NCBI GenBank assembly: GCA_028277285.1
Contig: JANQGO010000044.1
Span: 1 to 33,360 of the forward strand
Direction of reading: 5' to 3'
DNA length: 33,360 nucleotides
DNA from: Alphaproteobacteria bacterium
Lineage (GTDB): Bacteria; Pseudomonadota; Alphaproteobacteria; SP197
Shown here: piece after piece, positions 7,939 through 16,364 of the stretch
How positions within the stretch are numbered: position 1 is the first letter of the stretch
Layout: each line of letters opens with the position of its first letter
Translations under genes and position numbers: made by a program
The notes under the pieces: generated by a model
What the model saw: the letters and a program-made list of their open reading frames with translations, nothing else
Told to the model about the DNA's origin: nothing
The model's database searches: none

Positions 7939-8940
7939 TTACCGCGTCGCCTGGATGCGGTCGGCGATCAGCGCGATCATTTCGAACATCAGGACCATCG
8001 CCGTCATCGAGGTGAGCTTGGCGGCAGTGTCCTTGGTCGGGATCAGACAGACGATGTCGGCGCCGATGATGTTCATGCCGCGCAGCCCGTGGAAGATCTC
8101 GACGATCTGCCAGCCGCGCATGCCGCGATGGACCGGCTCCAGGTTCGCCACCCCCGGCGCCTCGGTGGCGTCGAGCACGTCCAGGTCGAAGGTGATGTAG
8201 AGCGGCGCGTCGCCGACCCGCTCGCGAATGATCCTGACCGTCTCCTCGACGCCGATCTTGTGGAAGTCCTCGGCCGGCAAGAGCTGGTAACCCAGCTTGC
8301 TCTCATAGATATCCGGCCGTGGTTTGATCGGATTGCCGCGCATGCCGACCTGAATGCTCTTCGACGGGTCGACATGCTCCTCGACTACCGTATAGGCCGC
8401 CCAATGGGCCGCCGACCGTATGTTGCCGAGCCAGTGCGGGATATGCATGTAGTCGTCTCGGTGCGCGTCGAAATGCAAGAGCGCGGTCTTCTCGCCGCCG
8501 GTCGTCTTGGCGTTGGCGCCGGCGATGGCTTTCAGAATCGGTCCGGTGATCGCGTGATCGCCGCCGATCGAGACCGGGCGGGCGCCGGCTTCGTCGACGG
8601 TCTTGTAATAGGCTTCGATGTGCTCGACGCTGATGTCGTTGACCATCGCCTGGGGCAGCGGCACATCGCCCATATCGTGGATCCGGCAGACATCCCACGG
8701 GACGATGCCGAAAGCCTGATGGCCGCGCCGGTACCAGCCGGAGGCGTCGCGCACCGCGCGCGGACCCAGGTGCTGATCGCGCTCCGTCGAGCCGTTGCCG
8801 GAGCTGTGGGGCACGCCGATCAGCGCGATGTCGCAGTCCTTGGGGTCCTCGTTCCACGGACACTTGAAGAATGTCTGGATGCCCCACCAGTACCAGGCCT
8901 CCATCTCTTTCTTGGCTTTTTCGATATCGAATTCGGTCAT
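7939..8940 (-). CDS. Agmatinase/ureohydrolase family protein, substrate unknown
   Basis: Binuclear metal motifs 'SIGGDHAITG', 'LLHFDAHRDD', 'TFDLDVLDATEAPG'. Confidence 0.9.
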   Translation of the reverse strand: MTEFDIEKAKKEMEAWYWWGIQTFFKCPWNEDPKDCDIALIGVPHSSGNGSTERDQHLGPRAVRDASGWYRRGHQAFGIVPWDVCRIHDMGDVPLPQAMVNDISVEHIEAYYKTVDEAGARPVSIGGDHAITGPILKAIAGANAKTTGGEKTALLHFDAHRDDYMHIPHWLGNIRSAAHWAAYTVVEEHVDPSKSIQVGMRGNPIKPRPDIYESKLGYQLLPAEDFHKIGVEETVRIIRERVGDAPLYITFDLDVLDATEAPGVANLEPVHRGMRGWQIVEIFHGLRGMNIIGADIVCLIPTKDTAAKLTSMTAMVLMFEMIALIADRIQATR

Positions 8941-9008
8941 GCTTCGGTTCCTCTTCGATGACGCGCGGCTGTGGCGACCGCGCCGCCACCAGTCTGACCA
9001 CGATCACT

Positions 9009-9048
9009 CGTAACAAAACACTTGTTACGCAACAACTGTTTTGTTACG
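9009..9048. promoter_or_regulatory. Perfect 12-bp inverted repeat, candidate TetR operator
   Basis: CGTAACAAAACA-n16-TGTTTTGTTACG, 7 bp upstream of ATG 9056 and in the divergent intergenic region. Confidence 0.75.
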
Positions 9049-9055
9049 AAATGCC

Positions 9056-9646
9056 ATGCCCAGACATGTCGATCACGAGGTCCAGAAGGCGCAGATTGCC
9101 GAGGCCGTTCTGACGGTCATGGCGCGTCATGGGCTGGAGCAAGTCACGATGCGCAAGATCGCGGCCGAACTGGGCTCGACCACCGGCCTTCTGACGCACT
9201 ACTTCGGCGATCGGGACGCGCTGATTGCCTTTGCGCTCGACCTTCAGGACCGCCGGCTGTTTGACGACCTTTCGGCAATCGCCGTGGACGCCGTCGACGG
9301 ACGAGACGCCCTGCGCCGCACGCTTCAGCGCCTGTGCCTTTTCGCCGACGCGGTGTCCGGCAGCGTTTTCTTCTTGCGGCTGGCGGCGGCGCCGAAAAGC
9401 AGCGCCATGGGCGAGCGTTCGCGGCGCATGTACAAGCGCTTTGAAGAGATCGTGCGAGCCCGTATCGAGAGCGCGGTCGACGATGGCTCCCTGGTGCTGG
9501 GCCTGAGCTTGCGCGACGCCGCCGACAGCCTGGTCGCGGCGGCAGACGGCATCTATTCGTGTGTCATCGCGCGGCCGCGCCGATTCCCGCCAGGGCGGCG
9601 TCTTGAGCTCATCGACATCGCGATCAAGGGAGTCGAGAAACGCTGA
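9056..9646 (+). CDS. TetR family regulator (BetI-like)
   Basis: MPRHVDHEVQKAQIAEAVLTVMARHGLEQVTMRKIAAELGSTTGLLTHYFGDRDALIAFAL, N-terminal HTH typical of TetR. Start moved from the TTG at 9041 to ATG 9056. Confidence 0.9.
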   Translation: MPRHVDHEVQKAQIAEAVLTVMARHGLEQVTMRKIAAELGSTTGLLTHYFGDRDALIAFALDLQDRRLFDDLSAIAVDAVDGRDALRRTLQRLCLFADAVSGSVFFLRLAAAPKSSAMGERSRRMYKRFEEIVRARIESAVDDGSLVLGLSLRDAADSLVAAADGIYSCVIARPRRFPPGRRLELIDIAIKGVEKR

Positions 9647-9736
9647 CCGGAGTATCCGCCGCACACGCGCGGCGGCTCGGGCGGCCGCGTCGACTTGACT
9701 TGACGTTCGCGCCAGAGCGGCGCAAACGAAGAGTCC

Positions 9737-11602
9737 ATGGCGGTAAGGACATCTTCAGAACGGGTCGATGCCGCGCCGGCGCCCCAGCGCCGGCGCCGGC
9801 CGTGGCGTATTCCCATCGCAATGTTGCTGGGGCTTTGCCTGGGCACGCTCGTGTTGCTGGCGGCCGCCAGCGTTCTGGTGATCAGCATCTGGAGCGGTAT
9901 TCAGTCGACCATCGACCTGCTTCAGGACCAGGCCGTCTTCGCGATCGACACGGTCGAGGCGCGGCTCGAAGAACACTTGATGCCCGCAGAAGACCAGCTT
10001 GATTTCATCAACGACCTGATCGTGGCGGGGCGCCTTGATCCCAATGACGATCGGCAGATGGAGGATGTCCTGACCGGTGCGCTGGCCGCGACGCCTCAGG
10101 TCGACGGCCTCATCTTTGTCGATACGGACGGGCGCCTTCGCGGCGTCGGCCGTGTTGGTGGCGGCGCATACTGGATCAGTGAGGACTATGCCGGCGGACC
10201 CGATGTCGAGGCGTTGACCGACGACATGCTAAACCTGCAAGGCGGCGGTTGGGGCGATGTGGTCTGGTCGCCGGGTTTGGAGATCGCGGTCCAGACCATC
10301 CGCCGGCCTATCATCGTCGGCGGCGAAGTTATCGGCGTTCTGGGCGTCGGTGTTTCGATCCAGAAGCTCTCTCGTCTGGCGTCGGAGTTGGAAGACGATT
10401 TCGGACACCGCGTCTTTATCCTTCAAGGTGACGACATGGTGGTCGCGCATCCGTCGCTGGCTGACGATGTCGCCGCGATCGAACGCGGCCTTTCGCCCGA
10501 AAAGCCGGTGCCGCTGATTGACGAGGTCGATGACCCCATCCTTGCGGCGATATGGGACGAACCGACCCTTCCGACGGAGGATATCTCCGGTTCCGGCGTC
10601 CTCTCGCACATGATCGAGATCGACGGAGAGGAGTGGTTCTACGTCTATCATCGCATCGACACGTTCGGCACGGTTTCGTGGCTCTTGGGCAGCTACTATC
10701 GGGGCAGCGAGTTCGAGGACGAGTTCGAACGTCTCAACATGGCAGTTATCGCGGGCCTGCTCGTCCTGGCACTTGGCGTGGCGGCGGCATTCTATATCGG
10801 GCATCGTATCGCCGATCCCGTCCATCGCCTGGCGATCTCGGCGCAGCGCATCGGTGCGCTTGAGTTCGACAAGGTCGACCCGCTGGCACGCAGCCGCATG
10901 CGCGAGCTGGATGAAGCCAACGGCGCTTTCAACCTGATGCTGACCGGCCTGCGCTGGTTCGAAAACTACGTGCCGCGCAAACTGGTGCATCGCCTGATGG
11001 TCGAAGACCGCGAGTTCGTCTCCGAAGAGCGCGAGGTCACCGTGATGTTCACCGACATCGTCGGCTTCACGTCGTTTGCCGAGCGCCTGCCGGCGGCGGA
11101 CATCGCACAGTTTCTGAACGAACACTTCGCCCTCATCACAACGTGTGTCGAGGCGGAAGGCGGCACGGTCGACAAGTATATCGGCGATGCGGTCATGGCG
11201 TTCTGGGGCGCGCCCGAGCAACAGCCCGACCATGCCATGCGGGCCTGCCGTGCGGCCAACGCCATCGCCGATGCGATCGGCCGGTTGAACGCCGATCGTC
11301 GGGCCCGGGGTGAACAAATCGTGCGTGTACGCATCGGGCTGCACTCCGGCCCGGTTATCGTCGGCAACATCGGCGCGCCCGACCGGGTCAACTACACCAT
11401 CGTCGGCGACACGGTGAACACCTGCCAGCGGCTGGAGCAGCTCGGTAAACTGTTCGATGGCGAGGCCGACAGCGAGGTCGTCGTTTTGATCAGCGATGTC
11501 ACCTGGCGCGCCCTGGACGGTTCGACCGCCGCCCGTGCCATCGGCCACCACGAAGTGAAGGGACGCTCGGCGTCCATCGAGGTCTACCGCCTGGACACCT
11601 GA
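9737..11602 (+). CDS. Class III adenylate/guanylate cyclase with an extracytoplasmic (dCache-like) sensor and HAMP
   Basis: Two TM segments flank a ~300-aa sensor; cyclase motifs 'VTVMFTDIVGFTSFAERL', 'GGTVDKYIGDAVMAFWGAP', 'YTIVGDTVNTCQRLE'. Confidence 0.93.
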   Translation: MAVRTSSERVDAAPAPQRRRRPWRIPIAMLLGLCLGTLVLLAAASVLVISIWSGIQSTIDLLQDQAVFAIDTVEARLEEHLMPAEDQLDFINDLIVAGRLDPNDDRQMEDVLTGALAATPQVDGLIFVDTDGRLRGVGRVGGGAYWISEDYAGGPDVEALTDDMLNLQGGGWGDVVWSPGLEIAVQTIRRPIIVGGEVIGVLGVGVSIQKLSRLASELEDDFGHRVFILQGDDMVVAHPSLADDVAAIERGLSPEKPVPLIDEVDDPILAAIWDEPTLPTEDISGSGVLSHMIEIDGEEWFYVYHRIDTFGTVSWLLGSYYRGSEFEDEFERLNMAVIAGLLVLALGVAAAFYIGHRIADPVHRLAISAQRIGALEFDKVDPLARSRMRELDEANGAFNLMLTGLRWFENYVPRKLVHRLMVEDREFVSEEREVTVMFTDIVGFTSFAERLPAADIAQFLNEHFALITTCVEAEGGTVDKYIGDAVMAFWGAPEQQPDHAMRACRAANAIADAIGRLNADRRARGEQIVRVRIGLHSGPVIVGNIGAPDRVNYTIVGDTVNTCQRLEQLGKLFDGEADSEVVVLISDVTWRALDGSTAARAIGHHEVKGRSASIEVYRLDT

Positions 11603-11689
11603 CTTTTTGCGGCCGGGCATGCACTTTGCTGGTGCGCCGGGCGGCGGAATCGCTAGATTGTGCCGCCGCTTTCTGCCCGGAGAGTCGTC

Positions 11690-11902
11690 ATGAAGGCCGC
11701 TGTCTGTCGTGAGTTTGGTGCGCCGCTGATCATCGAAGAGGTCACTCTGGAACCGGCGGGGCCGGGGGAGGTCCACGTCAAACTCGCCGTCTGTGCAAGT
11801 GCAAACTGCCACAGCGACCACAACTCTGTGGATGGCGGTTGGGGTGGATCCTGGTCGGTAGTCTGTGGCCATGAAGCGTTGCGCAATGTCATCATCTTCT
11901 GA
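11690..11902 (+). pseudogene. N-terminal remnant of a zinc-dependent alcohol dehydrogenase
   Basis: MKAAVCREFGAPLIIEEVTLEPAGPGEVHVKLAVCASANCHSDHN...VVCGHEA is the MDR/GroES-like N-terminus; homology stops at GHEA and a stop follows within ~7 codons. Confidence 0.75.
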
Positions 11903-13010
11903 GGCTCCGGTCATCGCCAAGGTCGAGACATTCTCGACCGAGTTCGTCAGCTTTGTCCGCGTTACCGCCGATGACGGCGCCGAAGGCTGGGGTCAGATCT
12001 CGACCTATCATTCGGATATCGCCGCGCTGGTGATGCATCGCCAGGTGGCGCCCCATGCGCTGGGCCACGATGCCGACGATATCGACGGCCTGAGCGAACT
12101 GATCCCCGAACGCGAGCACAAGTTTCCGGGCTCCTATATCTGCCGCGCTCTGGGCGGGCTGGACACGGCCTTGTGGGACATGCGCGGCAAGCGTCACGGC
12201 AGTAGCGTGTGCGAACTGTTGGGCGGCACGCCGCGGCCGTTTCCCGTCTACGGCTCCAGCATGCGCCGCGACATCACGCCCGACGATGAAGCCGAACGCC
12301 TGAAGCGTTTGTGCGACACGCACGGTTACACGGCCGTGAAGTTCCGCGTCGGGCGCGAATACGGCCACGATCACGACGAATGGCCGGGCCGGACCGAAGC
12401 TGTCGTGCCCACCGTACGCAAGGCCCTGGGCGATAACATGCGCCTGCTGGTCGACGGCAACAGCTGCTATTCGCCGAAGAAGGCGATTGAAGTCGGCCAC
12501 ATGTTGCAGGACAACGGCGTGATTCATTTCGAGGAGCCGTGTCCGTATTGGGAGATCGACTGGACGCGCGAGGTCAAGGAAGCGCTCGATCTGGATGTCA
12601 CCGGCGGCGAGCAAGACAACTATCTGCCGATCTGGCGCTACATGATCGACAGCGGCGCCGTCGACGTGGTGCAGCCGGACGTCTGTTACATCGGCGGTTT
12701 GACCCGGACCCTGCAGGTCGCACGCATGGCGGAGGCGGCCGGGCTGCCGTGCACGCCCCATTCGGCCAATCTTTCCATGGTCACGGTGTTCTCGCTGCAC
12801 ATGATGGGCGCCATCGCCAACGCCGGTCCCTATGTCGAGTTCTCGATCGAGCCCGACGCGGAGTACTACCCCTGGCAAACCGATCTCTACCGGCCGGCTC
12901 TCGTCGCTGAGGACGGCAAGGTCGCGATCCCCGACGGTCCCGGCTGGGGCGTCACGATCAATCCGGACTGGCTCGATCAGGCGGCCTATCAGGTGAGCGC
13001 GCGCGACTAG
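11886..13010 (+). CDS. Mandelate racemase/muconate lactonizing enzyme family (enolase superfamily)
   Basis: 'AVKFRVG', 'LLVDGNSCYS', 'IHFEEPCPYWE', 'VTGGEQDN', 'VVQPDVCYIGG', 'CTPHSAN': metal ligands plus Asp/His dyad of the MR subgroup. Start set at ATG 11886 (MSSSSEAPVIAKVETF). Confidence 0.9.
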   Translation: MSSSSEAPVIAKVETFSTEFVSFVRVTADDGAEGWGQISTYHSDIAALVMHRQVAPHALGHDADDIDGLSELIPEREHKFPGSYICRALGGLDTALWDMRGKRHGSSVCELLGGTPRPFPVYGSSMRRDITPDDEAERLKRLCDTHGYTAVKFRVGREYGHDHDEWPGRTEAVVPTVRKALGDNMRLLVDGNSCYSPKKAIEVGHMLQDNGVIHFEEPCPYWEIDWTREVKEALDLDVTGGEQDNYLPIWRYMIDSGAVDVVQPDVCYIGGLTRTLQVARMAEAAGLPCTPHSANLSMVTVFSLHMMGAIANAGPYVEFSIEPDAEYYPWQTDLYRPALVAEDGKVAIPDGPGWGVTINPDWLDQAAYQVSARD

Positions 13011-13019
13011 GTCTGTGGC

Positions 13020-13652
13020 ATGACGACCCGCCATCTCCGACAAGTGCTCAGCGCTACGATCGTGCTCTTGTCGGTGGCGCTCTCGGCGGCGTCCCGCGCC
13101 GAACCCATCGATCTCTCGATCGGCCGCCTTAACTACGCGGGCTTTAGCGACCTGCAACACTGCACCGCATCGCTGGTGGCGCCGCGTGTCGCGGTCACGG
13201 CGTTCCACTGCCTGGTCGAGGATAACGTTCCGGACATGCACCTGCTGCTCGGCTATGACAGGGGACAGTGGAACGAACATCTGCGCCCGCTTTCGGCCCA
13301 GCTTGCCGCCGGGACGGACGATACCGCGTTGCTGTGCCTGGACCGTCCAAGCGCGGTCGCGCCGCTCGCGCTTGCTGCGCGGCCGGTCGGCCGCGGCGAG
13401 CCGGTCGTCGTCATCGGCTACGGCAAACCACAGGTCTACGTCGCCAACCGGACGGCGTGCCGCGTGACGGAAACCGCCGTCGACGGCGCGTTCCGCATGG
13501 ATTGTCCGTTGACGCCCGGCACCTCGGGCGCCCCGGTGCTGCGCGACCTGGACGGCGCCTACGAGATCGTCGGCGTTGTGTCCGCGACCAACGAGACGAG
13601 CTCGCTGGCGTTTGGCTTCCAAGGCCGCGATGTGCTGGGGATGTGTGATTAG
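13020..13652 (+). CDS. Secreted trypsin-like serine protease
   Basis: Signal peptide; triad regions 'AVTAFHCL', 'GTDDTALLCL', 'CPLTPGTSGAPVL'. Confidence 0.85.
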   Translation: MTTRHLRQVLSATIVLLSVALSAASRAEPIDLSIGRLNYAGFSDLQHCTASLVAPRVAVTAFHCLVEDNVPDMHLLLGYDRGQWNEHLRPLSAQLAAGTDDTALLCLDRPSAVAPLALAARPVGRGEPVVVIGYGKPQVYVANRTACRVTETAVDGAFRMDCPLTPGTSGAPVLRDLDGAYEIVGVVSATNETSSLAFGFQGRDVLGMCD

Positions 13653-13660
13653 CCAGACCG

Positions 13661-14869
13661 CTAGCTCAGGAACGTCCGGATGATGATGGCGTTGGCCAGA
13701 TCGACGAAGAACGCGGCGACCAGGGGCAGGATGATGAAGGCGTTGGGCGCGGGCCCATGTTCCTTTGTCACCGCGGTCATGTTGGCGACCGCCGTCGGCG
13801 TCGCGCCCAAAGCAAAACCGCCGAAGCCCGCGCCCAAGACCGCGGCCTCGTAGTTGCTGCCCATGCATCGGAACAACAGGAACAGCACGAACAGCGTGAC
13901 AGCCACGGTCTGCAGCACCAGGATGCCGAGCAGGGGCCCCGCCAGTCCGGCGAGTGTCCAAAGCTGCATGCTCATCAACGACATCGCCAGGAAGATGTTG
14001 AGAGCATAATCGGAGATCAGCGCCAGCGCGCGTGTTCGCGCGGGCCATGGCACCCGGGGCAGCAGATAGGTCACGGCGTTCGACATCAAGATGGCGACCA
14101 GCAGGCAGGTGACGAAGAGCGGCAGCTTGAAGCCGTGGCTCTCCAATTCGGCATTGATCGCGTAGCCGATGATGATCGCGACGTTAAGCGCCAGCAGGGC
14201 GGCCATGATGGAGATGTGGTTGACCGTGCGCCCGCCATCGGTGTCATAGGCGATACCGACGATGTCGGCGGCATTCGGATCGGCCTTCAGGTTGTTGCGG
14301 TCGATCAGGATTTTGGCGATGGGGCCGCCGATCAGACTCGCCAGGATCAGGCCGAACGTGGCGCAGGCGATGCCGATCTCCATGGCGTTGCCGATGCCGT
14401 AACGCTCCGCGATATCCGGCGCCCAGGCGATCGCCGTGCCGTGACCGCCGATCAGCGATGCCGACCCGGTCAGGACCGCGACCGGCTCCGGCAGACCGAA
14501 GATGGTCACGCCGGCAAGGCCGACAAGGTTTTGCAGGACGATGTAAGCGATCGTCAGGACCAGCAGAATGGCGAGCGCGCGGCCGCCGCGCAGCAGATCG
14601 GAGAACCGCGCGTTCAGACCGATCGCGGTAAAGAAGTAGACAAGAAGCTCGTCACGGTTCGACAGGCTGAACTCGATGGACAGGTCGAAGACAACGAACA
14701 TGGCATAGGTTGTGCTCGCTGCAATCAGGCCGCCGGTGACCGGTTCGGGGATGTTGAAGTTGCGGAGAAACGCGATACGCCGGGTCAAGAGCACGCCGAC
14801 GAAGTAGACAATGATACCGACGGTCAAGGCCACGAAATCGTCGACATGCAGAGTTTCGACATCGGCCAT
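13661..14869 (-). CDS. gltS: Sodium/glutamate symporter
   Basis: MADVETLHVDDFVALTVGIIVYFVGVLLTRRIAFLRNFNIPEPVTGGLIAA...SLIGGHGTAIAWAPDIAERYGI; GltS/ESS family. Confidence 0.92.
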   Translation of the reverse strand: MADVETLHVDDFVALTVGIIVYFVGVLLTRRIAFLRNFNIPEPVTGGLIAASTTYAMFVVFDLSIEFSLSNRDELLVYFFTAIGLNARFSDLLRGGRALAILLVLTIAYIVLQNLVGLAGVTIFGLPEPVAVLTGSASLIGGHGTAIAWAPDIAERYGIGNAMEIGIACATFGLILASLIGGPIAKILIDRNNLKADPNAADIVGIAYDTDGGRTVNHISIMAALLALNVAIIIGYAINAELESHGFKLPLFVTCLLVAILMSNAVTYLLPRVPWPARTRALALISDYALNIFLAMSLMSMQLWTLAGLAGPLLGILVLQTVAVTLFVLFLLFRCMGSNYEAAVLGAGFGGFALGATPTAVANMTAVTKEHGPAPNAFIILPLVAAFFVDLANAIIIRTFLS

Positions 14870-14930
14870 CGCGGTCCCCTTTCACGACGACGAGAATTCA
14901 AACTGATCGTCGCGCCTTATAGCATGTGGC

Positions 14931-14966
14931 ACAAAGAAAAGGGCCGGGGCGTTGCCGCCCCGGCCC
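14931..14966 (-). terminator. Rho-independent terminator of the first binding-protein gene
   Basis: On the minus strand: GGGCCGGGGC-GGCAAC-GCCCCGGCCC followed by TTTTCTTT; perfect 10-bp stem. Confidence 0.9.
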
Positions 14967-14992
14967 AAATTGTTGTCGCAAAGTAAGGTCGA

Positions 14993-16177
14993 TCAGAGAC
15001 CGGCCTTGACCTCCTCAAACATGATCTGAATTTCCTGCTGAGGTGTCATCGTGACCTGGAAGATGCCGGTAGACAGCAGGTCGTCCGGGTTCTTTGACAG
15101 ACCGCGTTCCGCCAGCTGCTCGTCAGTCACCTTCTCATAGGCGCCCAGGTTGGCGTGGCCGTAACCGTAGTTGATGATCTCCCACGCGCCGGCGTCGGCA
15201 CTCAGGTAGGAGTCGAGAATCTGGTGCGCTTTCTCCACCATCTCCTCGCCGCGGCCGTCATTGGACGGGTGGCGAACCAAACCGCAAACCCATGTCATCG
15301 CGCCTTCCTTGGGCTGCATGAACATGACCGGCAGGCCCTGGTTGCGCAGCGCGACAATTGAGCTGTTCCATGTCGCGGCGGCAACCAGCTCGCCGGAAGC
15401 CAGTGACTGTTCGACATCCGACATGGTGCTGGAATAGTAACGCAGCAGCGGGAGCTGCTCGCGCAACAATTGGGCTGTCTTTTCCATGTCGGCGGGATCG
15501 GAAAGATCGTATGGGTCCTCGATGCCGCCGTAGATCGACGCAACGGCGACGCCGTCGATCAGGCTGTCGATCATTGACAGGCGACCGGCATATTTGGGAT
15601 CCCAAAGGATGCCCCAGGTGTGGTTCTCGACGTCGACATACTCCGGCGCCAGATCGGTGCGGAACGTGACCGATGTCTGACCCCAATCCATCGGGACGAA
15701 GACCCGGTTGCCGCCCTGGATCGAACCGTCGACTTCCTTCAACGTCGGGATGATCTGATCCCAGTTCGTCAACATGTCGGTGTTGATCGGAGCCAGGAGA
15801 CCGGCGTCGTACCAGCGATGGAGTTCATAGGTGCACGGCGCCATGATATCCGGCTCGAAACCGGCGCGCATTTTGGCGAAGGCCTCTTCCTCGTCACTCC
15901 AGAAGGTGAAGTTCGACGCGCAACCGTGTTCGTTGATGTACTGCTTATGGAAGTTCACTTCGTCGTAGCCGGACCATGTGAACGTCATGGGATGGCCGCT
16001 GCCGCACGGGACGGCGGGAATTTCTTCCGTGCTGATCTCGTCAGCGCTCGCGCCTCGGGCCAACGGCACAACTGCTAAACCGAAGCCGACGGCTCCAAGA
16101 ACCTGGTGGATCTCGCGCCGGGACATCTTGCCCCCACGAATGCCGTCACAGATGCGATTAACATCAAGGTTTTTCAT
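14993..16177 (-). CDS. PotD/F-like extracellular solute-binding protein, paralog 1, Tat-type signal
   Basis: 'MSRREIHQVLGAVGFGLAVVPLARGASA' signal; 'TFTWSGYDEVNFHKQYINEHGC', 'FAKMRAGFEPDIMAPCTYELHRWYDAGLLAPINT'. Confidence 0.87.
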   Translation of the reverse strand: MKNLDVNRICDGIRGGKMSRREIHQVLGAVGFGLAVVPLARGASADEISTEEIPAVPCGSGHPMTFTWSGYDEVNFHKQYINEHGCASNFTFWSDEEEAFAKMRAGFEPDIMAPCTYELHRWYDAGLLAPINTDMLTNWDQIIPTLKEVDGSIQGGNRVFVPMDWGQTSVTFRTDLAPEYVDVENHTWGILWDPKYAGRLSMIDSLIDGVAVASIYGGIEDPYDLSDPADMEKTAQLLREQLPLLRYYSSTMSDVEQSLASGELVAAATWNSSIVALRNQGLPVMFMQPKEGAMTWVCGLVRHPSNDGRGEEMVEKAHQILDSYLSADAGAWEIINYGYGHANLGAYEKVTDEQLAERGLSKNPDDLLSTGIFQVTMTPQQEIQIMFEEVKAGL

Positions 16178-16306
16178 TCAATCGTCTCCCTTTAGCGCAG
16201 TTCTGCGCTGGATTGTTGGTGCAAACCGATCCCCTCAAGGCGGATCATTGCGCCTGGGGAGATCAAGGTCAACAAGTAGCCATAAAGAAGACTTCTGAGC
16301 GTGGCA

Positions 16307-16340
16307 GAATAAAGGCGCCGGAGCACGAGGCCCCGGCGCC
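16307..16340 (-). terminator. Rho-independent terminator of the second binding-protein gene
   Basis: Minus strand GGCGCCGG...CCGGCGCC then TTTATT. Confidence 0.85.
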
Positions 16341-16364
16341 CTGTATGGATAGCGCGGCGTGCGC

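Noticed and set aside
7450-8200. ORFs with repeated peptides (VFMGPGSLAGAR / NTGVRVSAPSAPT) on both strands
   Set aside because: These are translations of the duplicated palindromic repeat plus flanking gene ends, not proteins.
9656-9675. CCGCCGC/GCGGCGG hairpin after the TetR gene
   Set aside because: Stem is fine but there is no T-tract; not enough to call a terminator.
11641-11672. GCGGCGG/CCGCCGC stem with short TTT after the cyclase gene
   Set aside because: Large loop and only three T residues; too weak to annotate as a terminator.
10229-11920. 563-aa minus-strand ORF
   Set aside because: Shadow of the adenylate cyclase frame; no recognisable domains.
11892-14048. 718-aa minus-strand ORF
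   Set aside because: Antisense to the enolase, protease and gltS genes; low-complexity Arg/Asp/His-rich translation without family motifs, typical of GC-rich shadow ORFs.
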